Positions 55,081-62,946 of a stretch of 64,000 nucleotides of DNA are shown here, piece after piece. The stretch spans positions 62,001 to 126,000 of the forward strand of contig CANLXL010000012.1 in the NCBI GenBank assembly GCA_947495125.1. The letters run 5' to 3'. The position numbers and the translations under genes are program-made. Each line of letters begins with the position of its first letter. Position 1 is the stretch's first letter. This DNA comes from an uncultured Flaviramulus sp. Its GTDB lineage: Bacteria > Bacteroidota > Bacteroidia > Flavobacteriales > Flavobacteriaceae. The notes under the pieces are model-generated. The model worked only from the letters and a program-made list of their open reading frames with translations. It had not been told where the DNA came from and ran no database searches.

Positions 55081-56421
55081 TTAAAATTCTATGCCTCTTA
55101 TTTTCTTATAATCTAGTATCGCCTTACTATCTGACAGTAACGACACGTAATAACAAACACTGGATAATCGCTTATATAAACCAGAGTCGTTAACACTAAT
55201 AGTCTTGGGTAAACTTTTTAAAATAAGTTTATCATAATTTGAAGCCGTATTATTGAAACCATTATTGATGGCATTTGTATATGTTTTTAACAATGTATTG
55301 ATCACACCATAACCTGCAATTTCTTTATCAACAACGTCATCAGATTGATAAATATTTTCAACACTAATCTTAATAATATCGTTGATCTGTGCTTCATATT
55401 TACTTTTATCCAATAAGGCACAATCAAAATCACCTTTTAAAATCGCGTCTTCATGCTTCATAAAAATATCTACCGCCTCGTTTATAAGTGATCCAATGGC
55501 CAAAGCACGTAAATAACCTATACGATCTTCTTTAGTAGAAAGTGCATAATAATTTTCAGGTCTTATATTATCTCTAATTATTTTCGATAGGTACTCTAAA
55601 GCAAACTCTTCCTGTATCAGGCCCAGATTGATACCATCTTCAAAATCAATAATGGTGTAACAAATATCATCGGCCGCTTCCACCAAAAACGCCAAAGGAT
55701 GACGGGAATAACTAACATCCCTGGAGCTTCGCTTTAATAATCCCAGCTCGTTCGCTATATCCTGAAAAGCCTCTTTTTCACTTTGAAAAAAGCCATATTT
55801 CTTATCTGCAATATGTCTGGTTGGCTTTTTAGGTAAGGATTCTTTGGGATATTTCATAAAAGCACCAAGTGTGGCATAACTTAAGCGCAACCCGCCATGA
55901 CGTCCTGCTCTATTTTCGGTTAGAATTTTAAAGCCATTAGCATTACCTTCAAAATCACATAGATCCTGATATTCTTTAGCTGTTAACTGATTCTTATATA
56001 TTTTTCCTTCACCGGTTTTAAAAAACTCCCCAATAGCCTTTTCTCCGGAATGCCCAAAAGGCGGGTTCCCAATATCATGCGCCAAAGCTGCCGCCGCTAC
56101 AATGGCTCCAAAATCGTTGGCCTGATACCCATGAACCGTTTGTAAATGCGGATGCTTCTCCAATAACTTTTGTCCCACACGTCTTCCCAAAGAACGCCCG
56201 ACCACGCTAACTTCCAAACTGTGTGTTAAACGTGTATGCACAAAGTCGGTTTCAGATAGTGGAATGACCTGGGTTTTATCCTGAAGGCTTCTAAATTCGG
56301 AAGAAAAGATCACACGATCATAATCAACTTCAAACCCCAGCCGGGTTTCATCCTGTTCTTTTCTAATGCGTTTGTTTGTATCGCCAAAGCGTTTTAAAGA
56401 GAGTAATTGTTCCCAGTTCAT
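55081..56421 (-). CDS. dgt: Deoxyguanosinetriphosphate triphosphohydrolase (dGTPase)
   Basis: 446 residues, HD superfamily. RLTHSLEVS (64-72, H67), AHDIGNPPFGHSGE (114-127, HD pair 115-116, H124) and EAADDICYTIIDFEDG give the metal site. It hydrolyses dGTP to deoxyguanosine and tripolyphosphate, balancing nucleotide pools and, in some bacteria, limiting phages. It is divergent from the phosphate-type regulon. Confidence 0.93.
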   Translation of the reverse strand: MNWEQLLSLKRFGDTNKRIRKEQDETRLGFEVDYDRVIFSSEFRSLQDKTQVIPLSETDFVHTRLTHSLEVSVVGRSLGRRVGQKLLEKHPHLQTVHGYQANDFGAIVAAAALAHDIGNPPFGHSGEKAIGEFFKTGEGKIYKNQLTAKEYQDLCDFEGNANGFKILTENRAGRHGGLRLSYATLGAFMKYPKESLPKKPTRHIADKKYGFFQSEKEAFQDIANELGLLKRSSRDVSYSRHPLAFLVEAADDICYTIIDFEDGINLGLIQEEFALEYLSKIIRDNIRPENYYALSTKEDRIGYLRALAIGSLINEAVDIFMKHEDAILKGDFDCALLDKSKYEAQINDIIKISVENIYQSDDVVDKEIAGYGVINTLLKTYTNAINNGFNNTASNYDKLILKSLPKTISVNDSGLYKRLSSVCYYVSLLSDSKAILDYKKIRGIEF

Positions 56422-56481
56422 TTTTAAAATTTAAGAACAGGCAAGATAACCAAATTCGGTAAAACCAGAACTTGAATTTGT

Positions 56482-56558
56482 TAACATTAAAGTAACATTT
56501 TAATCATTGTTGTTTAATGATTAGATAACATTTCAATAAAAGTAAAGCTATTAATTTG
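56482..56558 (+). promoter_or_regulatory. Pho-box-like array and promoter of the stand-alone regulatory-domain gene
   Basis: Heptamers at exact 11-bp steps: TAACATT (56482), TAACATT (56493), TCATTGT (56504), TAATGAT (56515), TAACATT (56526), TAAAAGT (56537). The last one ends 7 bp before TTAATTTG (56551-56558), a near-consensus -7 box. The ATG follows 21 bp after the box. Confidence 0.75.
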
Positions 56559-56579
56559 GGGTATTATTAAAACTGTACC

Positions 56580-56969
56580 ATGAAGCATCTAGTTACTTTA
56601 TTCATCATACTTTTTACACCACTTTGTTTTGCCCAAAATACGGGTATGATCGTGGGTAAAATTTTAGATAAAGAGTTTTCTGAAAATCCATTGGTGCTTG
56701 CCAATGTATCTGTAAAAGGGACTTCTATTAGCGCTAATACCGATTTAACCGGTCTATTTGTTATCGAGAATTTGGAAGATGGCATCTATACTTTGGTTTG
56801 TAGTTTTACCGGTTATGAAACTAAAGAACTTAAGGTTGAGGTGTCTTCAGATAACGCTACCAACGTAAAATTAGCGCTGGGAGCAAGTAGTATTTCTTTG
56901 GCTGATCTCGCATCACTTGGCAACACTGCTGAAAATGAAGATCAAAAAAGAACAACAGAATTAAAATAA
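56580..56969 (+). CDS. Stand-alone carboxypeptidase-regulatory-like domain protein
   Basis: 129 residues: signal peptide (1-19), then one beta-sandwich domain (MIVGKILDKEFSENPLVLAN, TDLTGLFVIENLEDGIYTLV) and a short charged tail. It resembles the N-terminal domain of the receptor encoded next, as though that domain were copied out on its own. It has its own array promoter and its own terminator, so it is an independent transcript. Function unknown; it might bind TonB or the same partner as the receptor's domain. Confidence 0.8.
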   Translation: MKHLVTLFIILFTPLCFAQNTGMIVGKILDKEFSENPLVLANVSVKGTSISANTDLTGLFVIENLEDGIYTLVCSFTGYETKELKVEVSSDNATNVKLALGASSISLADLASLGNTAENEDQKRTTELK

Positions 56970-57001
56970 AGCACACTTTAAATTCATCATATTTATTAAA
57001 G

Positions 57002-57028
57002 GCCGGAACATTGCGTTCCGGCTTTTTT
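57002..57028 (+). terminator. Terminator of the stand-alone domain gene
   Basis: GCCGGAAC and GTTCCGGC form a perfect 8-bp stem with a 5-nt loop followed by six T. Confidence 0.9.
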
Positions 57029-57110
57029 CATATCGCATCTTTTATTATTTATCCATGACTTTCCAATGTTAAATTATTGTTTACAATCTTAAAAACAAAC
57101 GCAAATATCA

Positions 57111-57187
57111 TAACATTCGCATAACGCTTTTATTACGGTTCTTTAATCTCTTAGTAACATAGTGTTTACATATGCTGTCTTTCTTTG
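57111..57187 (+). promoter_or_regulatory. Pho-box-like array and promoter of the TonB receptor gene
   Basis: Six heptamers at exact 11-bp steps: TAACATT (57111), TAACGCT (57122), TTACGGT (57133), TAATCTC (57144), TAACATA (57155), TTACATA (57166). The last ends 7 bp before TTTCTTTG (57180-57187). The ATG at 57209 is 21 bp after the box. Confidence 0.8.
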
Positions 57188-57208
57188 CAAAAAATAATTA
57201 AGAACATA

Positions 57209-59950
57209 ATGAAAAAAATATCACTATTATTAGTGCTAATTACGTCGACACTTACATTTGCACAGAACACGGGTTCTGTCGTAGGGAAACTAATAGATAA
57301 GGAATACAATAACGAGCCCTTAGCTTTTGCTAATGTATTGATTAAGGGCACCACTAAAGGAACCACATCGGATTTTGATGGCTTATATGGGTTTAACGAT
57401 TTAGATGCCGGATCCTATACTTTAGTCTTCAGTTTTGTAGGTTACGAAACTCAGGAAATAGCTGTGACCGTTGTTGCAGGAAAAGTTACCGAATTAAATG
57501 TTCCTATGGGAGCCAGTGCAGCCTCTTTGGATGAGATCGTCATTACAACTACAACCAAGAGAGAAAGTGAAACCGCACTACTATTAGAGCAGAAGAAAGC
57601 CACCGTTATCAAAGAAAGTATCGGAGCAGAAAGACTATCTAAAATAGGAGTTTCTGATGCCGCTGCAGCGACTACAAAAATTTCTGGGGTTACTAAAAGT
57701 GAAGGTTCCGGAGATATTTATATCAGAGGTCTTGGTGACCGCTATTTATCTACCACCATGAATGGATTGCCTATTCCTTCCGATAATGTGGATAATAAAA
57801 ATATAAACCTTAACCTGTTCTCTACCAATATCATTGAAAATGTTGGTATTAGTAAGACCTATGCAACCTCAGGGTATGCCGATCAAACTTCAGGAAATGT
57901 AGACATCACATCTAAAGAATATTCAAAAAAACAAGTCTCTGTAAGTGTTGGTACAGGATATAACACTAATGTTTTAGGATTGGACGGTGATTTCAAAAGA
58001 AGTATTGCTACAGAAGATGTAACCTTAGGGTTCCATAAGAAGCAGTTTGCCACGGTTGACCTGATTACAAGACAAAGTTGGGCTCCTGTAGTTCAAAACA
58101 GTACGGCAAACTATAGTTTATCGGTATCCGGTGGAAGAAAATTTGATGTTTTCGGAAAAAAACTATCTGTATTTGTCGCCGGTTCTCACTCGAATGCCTA
58201 TGAGTACCAGGATGGTTTATTCAGAAGTTACAGATCTAACATCTTGGATAACGAATTTACCGATGTGGAATCGTTTACGACCAAAACAAACTCCACGGGG
58301 TATATCAATCTCGGGCTTAAATTAAATGACAACCACAGGATTAAAATTAGCAGTTTATCGGTAAATAAAAGTACAGATAATGTTTATGAGCAAGGTAGGA
58401 ATGGATTGGGCTATGTTTTCGATCAGGATCCTCAGGAAGATGGTGCTTTTGTAAGAGATCAAAATTTCAAGCAAACTAAAATGCTTGTTAACCAAATCAT
58501 CGGGAATCACAAAACAAGTGAATTCAATACCATTACATGGGCTGCAGGCTACAATTTCGTTTTGGCCGAGGAGCCTAATCGTGTTAGAAATGAAGCCAAT
58601 ATTTTAGATGCGAATACAGTTCAGTATGCACACGTTGGTGATTTTCAACAAAGAAAATCGAATCAGAAAATTGAAGATGTTGAGTATAACGCTTACCTAA
58701 AAGACGCCCTGAGCTTTGGCCAGTTAGATGAAGATGAAAACAAACCATTTAAACTTCATGTTGGTGCTAATGTTCGTAAAAAGGAACGTGTATTCAGTTC
58801 TCTATTTATCGGTGTTAGAGCCAGAGATTTTCAAGTCCCTTCTGTGGACGACTTTTCACTGACGTTTACCGAAGCTAATTTTAGCAATGGTTTGGTTTTA
58901 AGAGAAAGAGATCCGGATAGATACGATGCCGATCTAACCATTTTCTCCGGGTATGCAAACTTAGACTTTGGGTTAAATAAAAAATTCTCTGGAAACATTG
59001 GTATCCGCTATGAAAGAGATGAGATCAATGTATTGTGGGATGTGGCTAACTTCGTTGGACGTGTTGGTTCCATAGCTAAAGAATATAATGATATTTATCC
59101 GAGCATTAATTTAAAATACGAACTCGGCGAAAATACGTTTTTACGTTTTGCCTCAAGTTTAACCCAAACCCTTCCGGAATTTAAAGAACTGTCTCCATTT
59201 GAATATGTGTCTCCAACGGGTCGTGTGACCAGAGGAGATCCAAATTTGGAAAAATCGGATGTTTTTAATGCAGATTTAAAATGGGAATTTTTTCCTAAAA
59301 AAAGCGAGTTGGTTTCTGCTACAGCCTTTTACAAGCAAATTAAAAACCCTATTAATTTAGCACTTACAAGAGGGTCTGCCGGAATCTTCCAATTCTCGAA
59401 TACCGGTGAAAAAGCCAATGTCTTTGGTGTTGAGTTTGAGACAAGATTGAATCTGATTGAAAATGAAGATGAAAAACCAATGCTAAACTTCAATACAAAC
59501 ATCACCAAAATGTGGTTTAATCAGGATTTACTGGAAGAATTCCAGTACAAGAACATTACGGAATCTGATCTGCAAGGGGCTTCCGATTTAATCCTGAATG
59601 GATCTTTAGGCTATAACAATCAAAAAGAAAGAGAATTTATAGCCACAATTACCGGTAACTACTCATCAGATAAAATATTTGCCTTAGGAGCTCCGGAAGA
59701 TTTTGCCAATAGTGCGGTATTGTATAATGATGAAATTATTGAAAAAGGCTTTTTTGCTATGGATTTAGTGGTAAGCAAACAAATAACCGATAAGTTATTA
59801 CTAAAATTTGTAGGTAGAAATCTTCTTAATCCGAGCATTGAGCAAACACAATTAATCAGAGACATTAATACCGGTGTTGAGACTAACGAAGTTGTCAGTT
59901 CTTATAAAAAAGGAAGCCTGTTGAGCCTAAATTTAAAATACACATTCTAA
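57209..59950 (+). CDS. TonB-dependent receptor, probable phosphate-regulated
   Basis: 913 residues from the ATG; an earlier TTG at 57185 would fall in the promoter. A signal peptide and a carboxypeptidase-regulatory domain come first (VVGKLIDKEYNNEPLAFANV, SDFDGLYGFNDLDAGSYTLV). The plug follows (KISGVTKSEGSGDIYIRGLG), then a beta-barrel ending SLLSLNLKYTF. It is not the SusC kind: there is no SusD beside it. With an adjacent beta-helix lipoprotein and porin, and the shared array promoter, it probably imports a phosphorus compound; that role is inference. Confidence 0.9.
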   Translation: MKKISLLLVLITSTLTFAQNTGSVVGKLIDKEYNNEPLAFANVLIKGTTKGTTSDFDGLYGFNDLDAGSYTLVFSFVGYETQEIAVTVVAGKVTELNVPMGASAASLDEIVITTTTKRESETALLLEQKKATVIKESIGAERLSKIGVSDAAAATTKISGVTKSEGSGDIYIRGLGDRYLSTTMNGLPIPSDNVDNKNINLNLFSTNIIENVGISKTYATSGYADQTSGNVDITSKEYSKKQVSVSVGTGYNTNVLGLDGDFKRSIATEDVTLGFHKKQFATVDLITRQSWAPVVQNSTANYSLSVSGGRKFDVFGKKLSVFVAGSHSNAYEYQDGLFRSYRSNILDNEFTDVESFTTKTNSTGYINLGLKLNDNHRIKISSLSVNKSTDNVYEQGRNGLGYVFDQDPQEDGAFVRDQNFKQTKMLVNQIIGNHKTSEFNTITWAAGYNFVLAEEPNRVRNEANILDANTVQYAHVGDFQQRKSNQKIEDVEYNAYLKDALSFGQLDEDENKPFKLHVGANVRKKERVFSSLFIGVRARDFQVPSVDDFSLTFTEANFSNGLVLRERDPDRYDADLTIFSGYANLDFGLNKKFSGNIGIRYERDEINVLWDVANFVGRVGSIAKEYNDIYPSINLKYELGENTFLRFASSLTQTLPEFKELSPFEYVSPTGRVTRGDPNLEKSDVFNADLKWEFFPKKSELVSATAFYKQIKNPINLALTRGSAGIFQFSNTGEKANVFGVEFETRLNLIENEDEKPMLNFNTNITKMWFNQDLLEEFQYKNITESDLQGASDLILNGSLGYNNQKEREFIATITGNYSSDKIFALGAPEDFANSAVLYNDEIIEKGFFAMDLVVSKQITDKLLLKFVGRNLLNPSIEQTQLIRDINTGVETNEVVSSYKKGSLLSLNLKYTF

Positions 59951-59954
59951 TTAA

Positions 59955-59984
59955 CATTAAGATAACAAAACCCTGGTCTTAATG
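59955..59984 (+). terminator. Possible weak terminator after the receptor
   Basis: CATTAAGA and TCTTAATG are inverted around a 14-nt loop just after the receptor stop codon; no T-run follows. Confidence 0.35.
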
Positions 59985-59993
59985 GGATAAAAG

Positions 59994-60048
59994 TAACTTA
60001 TGTTTAATATTCTGTTAAAGAAGAAGAAAAGTCGAATCCTGTTCTTTG
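59994..60048 (+). promoter_or_regulatory. Pho-box-like array and promoter of the beta-helix lipoprotein gene
   Basis: Weaker heptamers at 11-bp steps: TAACTTA (59994), TAATATT (60005), TAAAGAA (60016), AAAAGTC (60027). The last ends 7 bp before GTTCTTTG (60041-60048), the same -7 octamer as at the porin gene. Confidence 0.55.
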
Positions 60049-60084
60049 CATAAGAATATATATCATAAAAATTAACTATTAAAA

Positions 60085-62124
60085 ATGAAAAAATTATCTT
60101 TAAAATTATTCAGTCTGGCCTTAGTATTTACTGCTAGTCATTTAACAAGCTGTAGTTCTGATGACCCGGCCCCCATAGTAGCCTCTAAGGGAGAAGTTAT
60201 CGAAGACCTGGATGCAGGTACGATGAAAGGAACTTTAGACGAAGACTATACACTTGATGCTTCAACGGTTTATAATTTAACCGGACAGTTCATTATTGAA
60301 GAGGGAGCTACTTTAAATATTCCTGCCGGAACAAGAATTCTTGCTGACAATGGTGGTACAGATGTCTATATTGCCGTTTTACAAGGTGGAGAAATAAATA
60401 TAAACGGCAATGCGGGTAACCCTGTGGTGATGTCTTCTGCCGATGGAAACCCCGGAGACTGGGGTGGTTTAACCTTATGCGGAAAGGCAACAACAACTGC
60501 CGGAGTAGATGCACAAGCTGAAGTTGGAGGCTTTATTTACGGAGGGAATGACGATACCGACAGTTCCGGAATTATAAGGTACCTGCAAATTGTTGGTACA
60601 GGTGCTCAAATCAACACAGAGTCTCAATATAATGGTGTGTCTTTTTACGCTGTTGGTTCAAGTACATTGGTAGACCATGTTGCCGTAATAAACGGATCTG
60701 ATGATGGGGTTGAGTTTTTTGGAGGAACAGTTTCTGCATCTAACTTATACTTAGAGAACAACGATGATGATTCCATCGACTGGACTGAAGGGTGGAATGG
60801 AACAGTTACAAATGCCTATATTTCTCATACGGTTGCAGGTTTCTCAACAGTTTTTGAAGGGGATAAGGATAACGGAAACCCTAAATTCAATAATATTACA
60901 GCGATCTCGACGGTTGGAGGTACCGCTTTACAATTCAAAAAACAATCTGGTGGAACCATTACAGGTTTGTCCTTAAGTGGTTATGATACTGATTTAGACA
61001 TGAAAGATGGTGGGGATCCAGCCAATGTTATTTTTAACGATGGTTACGCTCCTGTGGCCTTTGCAACTCCTGAAAAGCAAGTAGAAACGGGTGACTATTT
61101 TTACGCTTTAAATACTTCGGTTCTGCCTACAGTAGATGCTTCCGATTTTGATTGGGTAGATTCAAATCTATCATTTGAAACCAGTGTCCTACAAGGTGCT
61201 GTTACGGGTAATGTTACATTAGATGCTTCTGTAAATTACACGCTTAACTCTTCTTACATTGTACAAAGCGGTGGAAAATTAACCATTCCTGCCGGTACTA
61301 AAATTACGGCCAGAGATGGTGGAACAGGCGTTTACATCGCTGTGTTACAAGGTGGAGAAATCGATATTCAAGGTACAGCATCAGATCCTGTTGTTATTGC
61401 TTCTGCAAATGCGCAAGGTGGTGACTGGGGTGGTTTAACGATCTGTGGAAACGCAACGACTACAGCTGGTGTTGATGCGGTTGCAGAAGTTGGAGGCTTC
61501 GTTTATGGAGGTACTCTGGATACGGACAATTCCGGTTCCATAAAATATTTAGTGCTTAAAGGTACCGGTGCTCAAATTAACTCTGAATCTCAATACAACG
61601 GGCTTTCTTTATATGCCGTTGGCTCCGGAACAACCATTGAAAATATCGCTGTAATCAATGGTTCCGATGATGGTGTTGAATTCTTTGGAGGTACAGTTTC
61701 TGCATCGAGCTTATATTTGGAAAACAATGATGACGATTCTATAGACTGGACTGAAGGGTGGAGTGGTTCTGTTACCAATGCTTATATTTCTCATACTGTT
61801 GCCGGTTTTTCGACCGTTTTTGAAGGCGATAAAGACAATGGAAACCCAACATTTACAAACATTACAGCTATCTCTAGTGTAGGCGGTACAGGCTTACAGT
61901 TTAAAAAGCAATCTGGCGGAACTATTACCGGTTTACACTTGGTAGGTTACGATGTAGATCTGGACATGAAAGATGGTGGCGCTTTAGCTAACGTTCAAAT
62001 TGAAGGTGCAGATGCTGATGCAACTCTAATTACCGGAGAAACTAAAAAGTACACTTTAAATTCCGGAAAAGATGCTACGGCCATAGATATTTCCGGATGG
62101 ACCTGGAAAAATGCTAATTTATAA
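60085..62124 (+). CDS. Exported lipoprotein with two tandem beta-helix repeats
   Basis: 679 residues, lipobox at TSCSS. Two copies of a ~270-residue unit (about 45-315 and 370-640) are very alike, sharing GGDWGGLTICGNATTTAGVD-type, YNGVSFYAVG/YNGLSLYAVG, NGSDDGVEFFGGTVSAS and FEGDKDNGNP blocks. Short repeats rich in Gly/Asn/Asp suggest a right-handed beta-helix. The DNA of the copies is also alike, so the duplication is recent or kept homogeneous. It is probably surface-exposed and works with the receptor before it. Function unknown. Confidence 0.7.
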   Translation: MKKLSLKLFSLALVFTASHLTSCSSDDPAPIVASKGEVIEDLDAGTMKGTLDEDYTLDASTVYNLTGQFIIEEGATLNIPAGTRILADNGGTDVYIAVLQGGEININGNAGNPVVMSSADGNPGDWGGLTLCGKATTTAGVDAQAEVGGFIYGGNDDTDSSGIIRYLQIVGTGAQINTESQYNGVSFYAVGSSTLVDHVAVINGSDDGVEFFGGTVSASNLYLENNDDDSIDWTEGWNGTVTNAYISHTVAGFSTVFEGDKDNGNPKFNNITAISTVGGTALQFKKQSGGTITGLSLSGYDTDLDMKDGGDPANVIFNDGYAPVAFATPEKQVETGDYFYALNTSVLPTVDASDFDWVDSNLSFETSVLQGAVTGNVTLDASVNYTLNSSYIVQSGGKLTIPAGTKITARDGGTGVYIAVLQGGEIDIQGTASDPVVIASANAQGGDWGGLTICGNATTTAGVDAVAEVGGFVYGGTLDTDNSGSIKYLVLKGTGAQINSESQYNGLSLYAVGSGTTIENIAVINGSDDGVEFFGGTVSASSLYLENNDDDSIDWTEGWSGSVTNAYISHTVAGFSTVFEGDKDNGNPTFTNITAISSVGGTGLQFKKQSGGTITGLHLVGYDVDLDMKDGGALANVQIEGADADATLITGETKKYTLNSGKDATAIDISGWTWKNANL

Positions 62125-62160
62125 ATTAGTGAATTTCAAGTTAACACAACATTAAATACA

Positions 62161-62192
62161 AAAAAAGCATCCTAATTTAGGATGCTTTTTTT
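62161..62192. terminator. Bidirectional terminator
   Basis: AAGCATCCTAA and TTAGGATGCTT form a perfect stem with A- and T-runs at both ends. It lies between the convergent lipoprotein gene (+) and the MORN-repeat gene (-) and can end both. Confidence 0.9.
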
Positions 62193-62211
62193 ATGTTTAA
62201 TATGCTTTTGT

Positions 62212-62565
62212 TTAAAATCCTTGATTCGTTTTATTAATTTCAGATTCTTTTAAACCAGCAATAGCGTTTGCGCTATAATCTACTTCTTTTACTGTTTCTT
62301 TAGTCCAGTAAAACCATTTGCCGACTTTCTTACCATTATCATAATTTGCAGAAACTACTTTTTTGCCTTCTGTGTTAAAGCTTAACCACTCACCGTGTAA
62401 TTTACCATCTGCTGTGTAAGTCCCTGTTTGGCTTACAGCACCATTGTCATGATAATAAACAACTTCAATTAAGTTGGTGTCTTTGTTAAGTTTTAAATCT
62501 CTCTTTTGTTGTCCAAAAGATACCACAGTAATTAAAAAGGCAAAACATAAAATTGTGTTCTTCAT
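62212..62565 (-). CDS. Exported MORN-repeat-variant protein
   Basis: 117 residues with a signal peptide ending VVSFGQQ. The mature part has MORN/YwqK-type repeats (YYHDNGAVSQTGTYTADGKL, GEWLSFNTEGKKVVSANYDN, GKKVGKWFYW). Such proteins are often called YwqK-type antitoxins, but here export makes an envelope role more likely. A full TATCTTTG box on the minus strand lies 27 bp upstream. Confidence 0.8.
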   Translation of the reverse strand: MKNTILCFAFLITVVSFGQQKRDLKLNKDTNLIEVVYYHDNGAVSQTGTYTADGKLHGEWLSFNTEGKKVVSANYDNGKKVGKWFYWTKETVKEVDYSANAIAGLKESEINKTNQGF

Positions 62566-62591
62566 AATTATGGGGGTTTAACATTATACAT

Positions 62592-62599
62592 CAAAGATA
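62592..62599 (-). promoter_or_regulatory. -7 box of the MORN-repeat gene
   Basis: Minus-strand TATCTTTG, a full TAnnTTTG match, just inside the edge of the heptamer array at 62598-62659. Confidence 0.55.
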
Positions 62600-62659
62600 A
62601 GTTTTAGATAACACTAACGCAACACTTACGTAACATTAAATTAACATTAGAATAGTATT
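62598..62659 (+). promoter_or_regulatory. Pho-box-like heptamer array upstream of the MORN-repeat gene
   Basis: Heptamers at 11-bp steps on the plus strand: TAAGTTT (62598), TAACACT (62609), CAACACT (62620), TAACATT (62631), TAACATT (62642), TAGTATT (62653). They point away from the minus-strand gene whose promoter they abut. No -7 box was found 7 bp after the last one on the plus strand. Confidence 0.6.
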
Positions 62660-62706
62660 GATATGATTATCAATGTTTTAAAAAATAAAATTTAACATTG
62701 GAAGTT

Positions 62707-62761
62707 TAATAATTACTTAATATTAGGGTTACATTAAGATTAATTTAAACCATGATATTTG
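62707..62761 (+). promoter_or_regulatory. Pho-box-like array and promoter of the putative small RNA
   Basis: TAATAAT (62707), TAATATT (62718), TTACATT (62729), TTAATTT (62740) at 11-bp steps. The last ends 7 bp before GATATTTG (62754-62761), the register used at the neighbouring promoters. Confidence 0.55.
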
Positions 62762-62766
62762 TGATG

Positions 62767-62868
62767 TCTTAAGACAAAATAATTAGTATTTCATATAATC
62801 TATTAGTTTTTGTCGACTACATTATTATGATTTCTAACTGAGGTTGCCTTGGCCAAGGCAACCTTTTT
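62767..62868 (+). ncRNA. Putative ~100-nt small RNA under the array promoter
   Basis: A promoter-like register ends at 62761 and a strong plus-strand terminator lies at 62842-62868, with no open reading frame longer than a few codons between them. The minus-strand gene runs the other way, so the terminator has no other plus-strand transcript to end. A perfect palindrome TGTCTTAAGACA (62765-62776) marks the predicted 5' end. Existence of the RNA is inferred; ends are approximate. Confidence 0.5.
62842..62868 (+). terminator. Terminator before the porin gene
   Basis: A perfect palindrome: 9-bp stem GGTTGCCTT with AAGGCAACC around GGCC, followed by five T on the plus strand only. Confidence 0.85.
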
Positions 62869-62878
62869 AGTTAAAATT

Positions 62879-62922
62879 TAATCATTAGGAAACATTAAGT
62901 TAACATTGGTTTTAGTTCTTTG
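62879..62922 (+). promoter_or_regulatory. Pho-box-like array and promoter of the porin gene
   Basis: TAATCAT (62879), AAACATT (62890), TAACATT (62901) at 11-bp steps. The last ends 7 bp before GTTCTTTG (62915-62922). The ATG at 62947 is 24 bp after the box. Confidence 0.7.
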
Positions 62923-62946
62923 CAGCGACAAAAACTAATACTTATA

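Noticed and set aside
59952-59969. TAACATT/TAACAAA pair as part of the lipoprotein gene's array
   Set aside because: The pair is 11 bp apart but two bases out of register with the units that lock to the -7 box; it may instead be part of a terminator hairpin.
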